A DNA stretch of 19,694 bases from JACCQS01 sp050999295 (GTDB lineage: Bacteria; Actinomycetota; Actinomycetes; Mycobacteriales; Geodermatophilaceae): NCBI GenBank assembly GCA_050999295.1, contig JBPCPI010000258.1:1-19694 (forward strand), written 5' to 3'. The notes beneath the pieces are model-generated. The model was given only the letters and a program-made list of their open reading frames with translations, was not told the DNA's origin and made no database searches. The stretch's first letter is position 1, and each line of letters begins with the position of its first letter. The position numbers were made by a program, and so were the translations under genes. Below are positions 14,344 to 19,694 of the stretch, in pieces.

Positions 14344-16098
14344 TCAGGAATGATGAAGGCCGGCTGAAGGCGGCGTGCCGGCCGGGCCGGACGGCCCGGG
14401 ATAGGGCGCGGGCTCGGCACCTAGTTCAGCCATCCTGCGGACGTAGTCGAGGTAGCACCGGCGGGACTGGCCGTGCCGTCGCAGTATGGCCAGTCCGGTG
14501 ACAAGGGACAGATGAGCGGGTTCGTCGAAGGGATCGTGATCGATCAGGCGACGCCACCAGTCCAGGCTTCGGTCGACACGACCTGCCTGCTCGTCCGCCT
14601 CGGCCAGAGCCCGCAGCACGGACAAGTGCGTCGTTCGGACCTCCTCGCGCAGCGGTATCGACCAGTCCTCGTACATGTCCTCCTCGAGAAACTCACCGCT
14701 GTGCAGCTCGGCGGCGATCTCCAGATGAGGGATCGCTGCGGTTGGATCGCCGGCCCGGAACAGGCCGAGACCGGTGCTCGCGGAGTCGAGGAACTGCTCC
14801 ACGTCCACCACCACCATGGCGGGATTCAGGCGCACCGAAGCCGCATTGGCGCTGACCGCATCCCGGCGCACATGCAGCACGCTGCGCACGGTTGACAGCG
14901 CGACGGACAGGCGGTTGGCCACGGCCGGATCCCGGTCGTCGGGCCAGAGCAGCTCGCTGAGCGCCTCCCGAGTGATCGGGCGGCCGCGACGGCTGACCAA
15001 CACCTTCAACAGGTCCCGTGCCTTGCGTGACTGCCACTCCTCGGAGGCGACCACGATGCCGTCGCGCACCACGGCGAAGGCGCCCAAAGTGCGCAGTGTG
15101 AGCGCATCGTCTGACTCCGCGTTCGTTGCGGCGAGCAGCCCGGCGCCGATCGGAGGGCGCCACCGCACCCCAGACTCGCTCAGCACCCGCCGCGCATCGC
15201 GAGCATGGACCGGTCCGCCGCGAGTGGCGTGCCAGCTCGCCTCAGCCAGTCCGCAGGCCGCTTCGGCGATCGGGTTGCGCACCTCCGCCCATATCCGCCG
15301 GGCCTCGGCCAGCCGTTCTTCGCGGTCTAGCGCTGTTGGCGCTGCGGCGGCGGAGAGCTCGAGGGATTCCGCCAGGCCGGCCCGGTCGTGGCGTGCCGCG
15401 GCAAGTTCTGCCGCCGCCGCGGCATGCGCCCGAACCTCTGTGCGGTCGGTGTCGGCGGCCAGCCCGATCCAACCGGCCGCGAGCTCGGCAGCCACGGTGC
15501 CGAATCCGGTGGCTGCGTCGAGGGCTTTCGCAACCTCGACCTGCGCTTGACCGACGTCGGTGCCGGCGAGGGCACGGGCCAACCCAGCCCTGGCGGGGAC
15601 GGCGGCTTGACGATCCCCCGAGTGCTCGGAGATGGCGACTGCCTCTCGATAGAGTGCGCAGGCGCGCACGAGTTCCCCACGCAGACGGTGCAGATCGGCG
15701 ATATGCAGCAGGGGATAGGCCACCGCGGAGGACCCGAGCTGCTGGTACTCGCGGCGAGAACCTTCCAGATCGACAAGTGCTTCGTCGAGTCGGCCACAGC
15801 GAAGCAGCGCTTCGCCCCGGTTCGACAGGGCGAGTGCGTGGAAGTTGGCGAAACCGGCGAGTTCGGCCAGACGCGCCGCTTCGTCGAGTTCCTCGAGCGC
15901 CGTCGGGTAGGCACCCTCATCGGTGAGATGACTGCCGCGATTGACGCGCAGTCGCACGATCTGCAGGAGGTCGTTGGCCTGTTCGGCATGCCGCAGGCCG
16001 TTGCTGCTGTGCGCCGCCGAGGCCTCCCTGTTGCCTGCCACCTCCTCGACCATGGACAGGACGGTGTGCGCCGCCGCGCGGGCCCGTTGCCCCGCCAC
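14344..16098 (-). CDS. BTAD-family regulator, C-terminal part (second half of a frameshifted gene)
   Basis: This 584-aa frame holds TPR-like helical repeats (about 1-330), then an OmpR-type winged helix-turn-helix (about 333-418: LRTLGAFAVVRDGIVV, EWQSRKARDLLKVLVSRRG, REALSELLWPDD, ANRLSVALSTVRSVL). A bacterial transcriptional activator domain follows (about 430-560), ending in a Pro/Gly-rich tail. This is the DNA-binding end of an SARP/AfsR-like regulator. The frame is open back to 16140, where a TGA precedes it, and the sequence ERALSVAEQAAGSG just upstream of the GTG at 16098 continues the TPR pattern. There is no ribosome-binding site at 16098. The upstream ATPase half ends in the same place in another frame, so the two are almost certainly one gene. 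Confidence 0.8.
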   Translation of the reverse strand: MAGQRARAAAHTVLSMVEEVAGNREASAAHSSNGLRHAEQANDLLQIVRLRVNRGSHLTDEGAYPTALEELDEAARLAELAGFANFHALALSNRGEALLRCGRLDEALVDLEGSRREYQQLGSSAVAYPLLHIADLHRLRGELVRACALYREAVAISEHSGDRQAAVPARAGLARALAGTDVGQAQVEVAKALDAATGFGTVAAELAAGWIGLAADTDRTEVRAHAAAAAELAAARHDRAGLAESLELSAAAAPTALDREERLAEARRIWAEVRNPIAEAACGLAEASWHATRGGPVHARDARRVLSESGVRWRPPIGAGLLAATNAESDDALTLRTLGAFAVVRDGIVVASEEWQSRKARDLLKVLVSRRGRPITREALSELLWPDDRDPAVANRLSVALSTVRSVLHVRRDAVSANAASVRLNPAMVVVDVEQFLDSASTGLGLFRAGDPTAAIPHLEIAAELHSGEFLEEDMYEDWSIPLREEVRTTHLSVLRALAEADEQAGRVDRSLDWWRRLIDHDPFDEPAHLSLVTGLAILRRHGQSRRCYLDYVRRMAELGAEPAPYPGPSGPAGTPPSAGLHHS

Positions 16099-17713
16099 AC
16101 CAGAGCCGGCCGCTTGTTCGGCGACCGACAGAGCACGCTCTCAGCTCCCGGGCGCGAGGATGTGCACCACGCACCCACTGCACCGTCGCTTCCCAGGCCA
16201 GCGCTTGGGCGCGGTCGGCCGGGTCACCACGGGAGGAATCGATGCGCTGGCATGCCGCAGCGGCATCGTCCAGGCGACCACGCAGGTAGTGGGCCATAGC
16301 CAATCGCCAGCCCAGACCCGCGTCCAGGATCGACTCGGTCGCGCCAGCTCGGTCGTACCAGGTCAGCGCAGCGATCCAATTACCCCGGACGAGCCTGGCA
16401 TCCCCGGCCAGTCGGAGCAGGTCACCCGACACCGGCTCAGGCAGTTTCTCGACCGTGGATGCGACGAGATCGGCGTAGCCGTGGGCGACCATGCCCGCGC
16501 CGTGCCGGTTGAGCAGCGCCGCAATGGCCTCGTCATCGAGGGTTGGCAGCAATGCTTCCAGCGCCGCATGGTGCTGCCCCATCGACTCATGCCAGGCCGC
16601 GGCCTGACGGCGGATCTTGCGCAGCCGTGCCGTTCCGACGGGCCAGCGTGACAGCACCTGTCCGCGAACGAGGTCGTGCAGCTCGTAGGAGCTCTCCGTC
16701 TGTGTACGCACCCGCAGCGCCATGCCCTGCGTCACCAGCTCACGGAGCTGCCCGTCGGCGGCGCGGATCCCGAGCGCATCGGCGAGGTCTGGGGTGATCC
16801 GATCCAGCACGGCCAGGGCTTGCAGGATGCGCCGACGCGGGCCTTGTGTCGAGCCGAGCAACTCATCGGTGACTTGGTTCAGCACGGATCCCGGGTCAAG
16901 GGCCAGCCGCTCCAACATCTGCCGTCGCCCTTGGGGGGCGCAGGCGATCAGGGCCTGCCCAGTCAGGCGGACGGCGGCCGGCCAGCCGCGGGTCAGCGTC
17001 CACACGGATTCGATCAGCTCCTCATCGAGGTCCGGGACCAGCAGCTCCAGGGCCGCCGCGACCTCCTCGGAGGTGAATGCGAGAGCAGTCGCATCCACCT
17101 CGGCGATCTCGCTGTTACGGCTTCGTCGTTGCGCGGTGACCAAGGTTTCGGTCCGCGAGGAAACGATCAGGTGCAGTTGGCTTGGGAGGTGGCGGATCAA
17201 CGGTGCCCAGAGCTGGTGGGTAGCTCCGCGCGCCGCATGGGCTTCGTCGACCACGAGCGCGGTGTCGATGGTCAGCCGACCGGCCAGCACATGACAGACG
17301 TGGGCGGCCAGCGTCTCGACCCGCTCATTTGACACCCGGCTTGCCTCGGTCCCCGCGGAGAGCGGGTCGAGCAGCGCACGGGGGACTCGTCCCGTGAACG
17401 ACTGCAGCGCCGCGAGCACGTCCCGCAGCATCGCCAGCGGAGAAGTGTCATCTCGGTCCAGGGTCAGCCAGCCGACCGGTCCTGGTCCGTGCCTGGCCCA
17501 GGCCGCCAAGGTCGTGGACTTGCCGTAGCCTGCGCCGGCACGGACCAGGGTGAGTCGACGCGCCCACGCCTCGTCAAGCCGGGAGTCCAGACGGGGACGG
17601 CCCAGATGACCCGGTGGCTCGAGGGGCGGGCGCAATCGGGCGGGGTCAGAACGCCACATCGTCGGGGTGGTCGCGGCTCCCCGAGGCTCGCGACCGGGCA
17701 GGTGCTCGGCCAT
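15917..17713 (-). CDS. MalT/AfsR-like STAND NTPase regulator, N-terminal part (first half of a frameshifted gene)
   Basis: The product starts at ATG 17713 with GAGGAG about 9 nt upstream. It has a MalT-type STAND NTPase module: Walker A RAGAGYGKSTTL near 58-69, Walker B TALVVDEAH near 151-159, and the sensor segment LIVSSRTE near 182-189. A winged-helix and TPR-like region follow (SYELHDLVRGQVLSRW, then repeats). Homology-like sequence stops near codon 523 at ARELRA. From about 16141 to the stop at 15917 the frame gives a Gly/Arg/Gln-rich nonsense tail, while the correct TPR sequence continues in the frame of 14344-16098. Joined, the protein would be about 1,122 aa, a normal length for NTPase-TPR-BTAD regulators. 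It is transcribed away from def across a 229-bp divergent region. Confidence 0.8.
   Translation of the reverse strand: MAEHLPGREPRGAATTPTMWRSDPARLRPPLEPPGHLGRPRLDSRLDEAWARRLTLVRAGAGYGKSTTLAAWARHGPGPVGWLTLDRDDTSPLAMLRDVLAALQSFTGRVPRALLDPLSAGTEASRVSNERVETLAAHVCHVLAGRLTIDTALVVDEAHAARGATHQLWAPLIRHLPSQLHLIVSSRTETLVTAQRRSRNSEIAEVDATALAFTSEEVAAALELLVPDLDEELIESVWTLTRGWPAAVRLTGQALIACAPQGRRQMLERLALDPGSVLNQVTDELLGSTQGPRRRILQALAVLDRITPDLADALGIRAADGQLRELVTQGMALRVRTQTESSYELHDLVRGQVLSRWPVGTARLRKIRRQAAAWHESMGQHHAALEALLPTLDDEAIAALLNRHGAGMVAHGYADLVASTVEKLPEPVSGDLLRLAGDARLVRGNWIAALTWYDRAGATESILDAGLGWRLAMAHYLRGRLDDAAAACQRIDSSRGDPADRAQALAWEATVQWVRGAHPRARELRACSVGRRTSGRLWCGGATGPRGGAHRPVHGRGGGRQQGGLGGAQQQRPAACRTGQRPPADRATARQSRQSSHR
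16135..16147 (-). other. Frameshift joining the two regulator halves
   Basis: On the - strand the sequence reads cgg gag ctg a gag cgt gct. The upstream frame gives R-E-L and the downstream frame resumes E-R-A. One extra A at 16141, or loss of two bases, accounts for the shift. The total span from 17713 to 14344 is 3,370 nt, one more than a multiple of three. No slippery heptamer is visible, so programmed shifting is unlikely. Confidence 0.75.
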
Positions 17714-17741
17714 CGTGGTCTGCTCCTCGATCGGGTTCCTG

Positions 17742-17747
17742 AGGCTA
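17742..17747 (-). promoter_or_regulatory. Possible -10 box for the NTPase regulator
   Basis: TAGCCT on the - strand fits TAnnnT and would give a leader of about 20-25 nt containing the GAGGAG ribosome-binding site. The -35 is not convincing. The rest of the 229-bp divergent gap (17714-17942) holds the def promoter and nothing else I can identify. Confidence 0.25.
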
Positions 17748-17930
17748 CGGCACCGGCGGTCCGGACCTTCCACCTGGATTGCACCCGTGGGAGCCCAAGC
17801 AAGCGAGCAACAGCAAGCTCAGCTCAGGGTGTGCACCTCGTGCGGGCGCCAAGTGCGCAGAGCAAGTCCGAGTGCAGTTGGATCCAGTCGCGACCTCGGC
17901 GCGGGCCGAGCACGAGGACGGCCGGATCCC

Positions 17931-17942
17931 TACACTCGATGC
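17931..17942 (+). promoter_or_regulatory. Predicted -10 box for a leaderless def transcript
   Basis: TACACT (17931-17936) fits TAnnnT and is followed by exactly 6 nt before the GTG start at 17943. This matches the mihF arrangement and predicts a transcript beginning at the start codon. No ribosome-binding site is present upstream of the GTG. Confidence 0.55.
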
Positions 17943-18506
17943 GTGAGTGTGACTCCCATTCGGCTCTTCGGTGACCCGGTGCTGCGTTCCCCCGCCGATC
18001 CGGTGACCAGCTACGACAAGGAACTGCGGCGCCTGGTCAAGGACCTCACCGAGACGATGCTCGACGTGGGGGGCGCCGGCCTGGCCGCTCCGCAGCTGGG
18101 CGTGAGCCTGCGCGTGTTCGCCTACTACATCGATGACGTCATCGGTCACCTGGTCAATCCGGTGCTCGATCTGGTCGGCGACGAGGAACAGGACGGCGAG
18201 GAGGGTTGCCTGTCCATCCCCGGTCTGTTCTTCGACTGCAAGCGGCACATGCATGTGGTTGCCAAGGGGATGAACGTGCACGGCGAGCCGGTCACACTCG
18301 AGGGCAGCGAGATGTTGGCCCGGTGCGTGCAGCACGAGACCGACCACCTCGACGGCGTGCTGTTCATCGACCGCCTCGACACCGAGACCCGAAGAGCCGC
18401 GCTCAAGGCCATCCGTTCCGCGGAGTGGAACGGCGAACATGCAGCCGAGGTCAAGGTCAGCCCGCACGGGCCGTTCGCCTTCGGGAGCGCACGAGCATTG
18501 CGCTGA
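17943..18506 (+). CDS. def: Peptide deformylase
   Basis: Def removes the formyl group from the N-terminal Met of new proteins. All three family motifs of the 187-aa metalloenzyme are intact: GGAGLAAPQ at 43-51, EEGCLSIPG near 86-94 with the metal ligand Cys89, and QHETDHLDG at 130-138 with HExxH ligands His131 and His135. The start is GTG at 17943, placed 6 nt after a -10-like box; GTG at 17949 is in frame and possible. The upstream in-frame region to 17667 overlaps the divergent regulator and does not look like Def. The last bases overlap the probable start of the helicase gene. Confidence 0.96.
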   Translation: MSVTPIRLFGDPVLRSPADPVTSYDKELRRLVKDLTETMLDVGGAGLAAPQLGVSLRVFAYYIDDVIGHLVNPVLDLVGDEEQDGEEGCLSIPGLFFDCKRHMHVVAKGMNVHGEPVTLEGSEMLARCVQHETDHLDGVLFIDRLDTETRRAALKAIRSAEWNGEHAAEVKVSPHGPFAFGSARALR

Positions 18507-19694
18507 ACCTCCTTGAGCGGCTGTCCGACGTATCCGCTGCTGACCGGGCCGATCCGGACACTGTGTTCGAGGTCTTCTCCGGGTGGTGCGACGACCAGGG
18601 GCTGACCTTGTACCCGGCCCAGACCGAGGCACTGATCGAGGTCGTGTCCGGATCGAACGTCATTCTGTCCACGCCGACGGGATCGGGAAAGAGCTTGGTG
18701 GCCACCGGCGCCCATTTTTCGGCGTTCGCGCAGGGCAAGCGCACCTACTACACCGCCCCGATCAAGGCGCTGGTGTCGGAGAAGTTCTTCGCATTGGTCG
18801 GTGTCTTCGGCGCGGACAACGTCGGCATGTCCACCGGCGATGCCAGCGTCAACCCTCGGGCCCCGATCATCTGCTGCAACGCCGAGATCCTGGCCAATCT
18901 CGCACTGCGCGAGGGAGCCTCGGCCGACGTCGGCCAGGTCGTCATGGACGAGTTCCACTTCTCCGCCGATCCCGAACGCGGCTGGGCATGGCAGGTGCCG
19001 CTGCTGGAGTTGCCCCGGTCCCAGTTCCTGTTGATGTCGGCGACCTTGGGGGACGTCACCCGGTTCCGCGACGACCTGATCCGGCGTACCGGCAGGGACA
19101 CCGCCGTGGTTGCCTCCGCCGAGCGGCCCGTCCCGCTCTACCACCACTACGTGACGACGCCGATCCATGAGACCACCGAGGAACTGCTGAGCACCCATCA
19201 GGCGCCGATCTACATCGTGCACTTCAGCCAGGCCGCTGCGATCGAACGTGCCCAGGCCCTGATGAGCATCAACGTCTGCACCCGCGGGGAAAAGGATCTG
19301 ATCGCCGACCTGATCGGGTCCTTCCGGTTCACAGCTGGCTTCGGCAAGACGCTGTCCCGGCTGGTCCGGCACGGGATCGGTGTGCATCACGCCGGAATGC
19401 TGCCGAAATACCGGCGCCTGGTCGAAGTGCTCGCCCAAGCCGGACTGCTCAAGGTCATCTGCGGTACGGACACACTCGGCGTTGGGATCAACGTGCCGAT
19501 TCGTACCGTGCTCTTCACCGGGCTGAGCAAGTACGACGGGACGAAGACCCGGTTACTGAGCGCGCGGGAGTTTCATCAGATCGCGGGTCGCGCTGGACGA
19601 GCTGGCTACGACCCGGTCGGCAACGTCGTCGTCCAGGCGCCGGACCACGTGGTGGACAACGAGCGAGCGCTGGCCAAGGCCGGTGACGACCCCA
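18497..19694 (+). CDS. DEAD/DEAH-box helicase, DUF3516 type (3' end outside window)
   Basis: This is a superfamily 2 helicase of an actinobacterial family usually annotated DUF3516-containing; its cellular role is not established. The frame is open to the window end. LYPAQTEAL and the Walker A STPTGSGKS (about 58-66) are followed by YYTAPIKALVSEKF, the Walker B-type box VVMDEFHF (near 150) and LMSATLGD (motif III). The second RecA domain has HHAGMLPKYRRLVE, CGTDTLGVGINVP and REFHQIAGRAGRAGYD (motif VI). The N-terminus reads ALNLLERLSD after ATT at 18497, which has GGGAG 9 nt upstream. No ATG, GTG or TTG fits as well: GTG 18425 lies deep in def and GTG 18563 would remove the LNLLERL helix. The start is therefore provisional. 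It overlaps def by 10 bp. Confidence 0.9.
   Translation, partial: MALNLLERLSDVSAADRADPDTVFEVFSGWCDDQGLTLYPAQTEALIEVVSGSNVILSTPTGSGKSLVATGAHFSAFAQGKRTYYTAPIKALVSEKFFALVGVFGADNVGMSTGDASVNPRAPIICCNAEILANLALREGASADVGQVVMDEFHFSADPERGWAWQVPLLELPRSQFLLMSATLGDVTRFRDDLIRRTGRDTAVVASAERPVPLYHHYVTTPIHETTEELLSTHQAPIYIVHFSQAAAIERAQALMSINVCTRGEKDLIADLIGSFRFTAGFGKTLSRLVRHGIGVHHAGMLPKYRRLVEVLAQAGLLKVICGTDTLGVGINVPIRTVLFTGLSKYDGTKTRLLSAREFHQIAGRAGRAGYDPVGNVVVQAPDHVVDNERALAKAGDDP

Noticed and set aside
16100..16180. Programmed ribosomal frameshift in the regulator
   Set aside because: No slippery heptamer or downstream structure is evident; a simple one-base indel explains the data.
18146..19438. Long open frame (430 codons) on the - strand opposite def and the helicase
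   Set aside because: It covers two genes with clear motifs on the + strand and shows only antisense-type composition.

Overview
The window is very G+C rich DNA with overlapping (GTGA/ATGA) gene junctions, GTG and TTG starts, an mIHF gene and an actinobacterial-type PriA. Together these point to an actinomycete chromosome, probably from a less-studied, Frankia/Sporichthya-like lineage. The genus is a guess; the phylum is secure. Both window edges cut genes: carB at the left and a large helicase at the right.

Layout. (1) 1-5188, + strand: the distal part of a de novo pyrimidine operon, carB (3' part), pyrK, pyrD (class 1B, paired with PyrK) and pyrF, each overlapping the next by 4 bp. (2) 5279-6707, - strand: a SixA-type phosphohistidine phosphatase and an alpha/beta hydrolase of the fluoroacetate-dehalogenase fold, set between pyrF and mihF. 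(3) 6860-12868, + strand: a housekeeping run of mihF, gmk, rpoZ, coaBC, metK and priA (nucleoid protein, GMP kinase, RNA polymerase omega, CoA synthesis, SAM synthesis, replication restart). (4) 12978-17713, - strand: an accessory segment with a large NTPase-TPR-BTAD regulator broken into two frames, followed by an unrecognised 432-aa protein with a Lys-Pro linker and a glycine-zipper hydrophobic segment. (5) 17943 to the end, + strand: peptide deformylase and a DEAD/DEAH helicase of the DUF3516 type that runs off the window.

The pyrimidine genes supply UMP, with Gmk for guanine nucleotides next door, an arrangement common in actinobacteria. The - strand segments look like later insertions into this backbone. 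Promoter-like TAnnnT boxes precede mihF and def at the exact spacing expected for leaderless transcripts; similar boxes precede rpoZ and metK.

Points most worth a second look: a 42-bp in-frame, palindromic tandem repeat inserted into carB; the frameshift in the regulator and its unknown glycine-zipper neighbour; altered substrate residues in the dehalogenase-like enzyme; an insertion and signature substitutions in MetK; and the apparent lack of a normal start codon for the helicase. I found no CRISPR array, tRNA, rRNA, insertion sequence or clear defence system.
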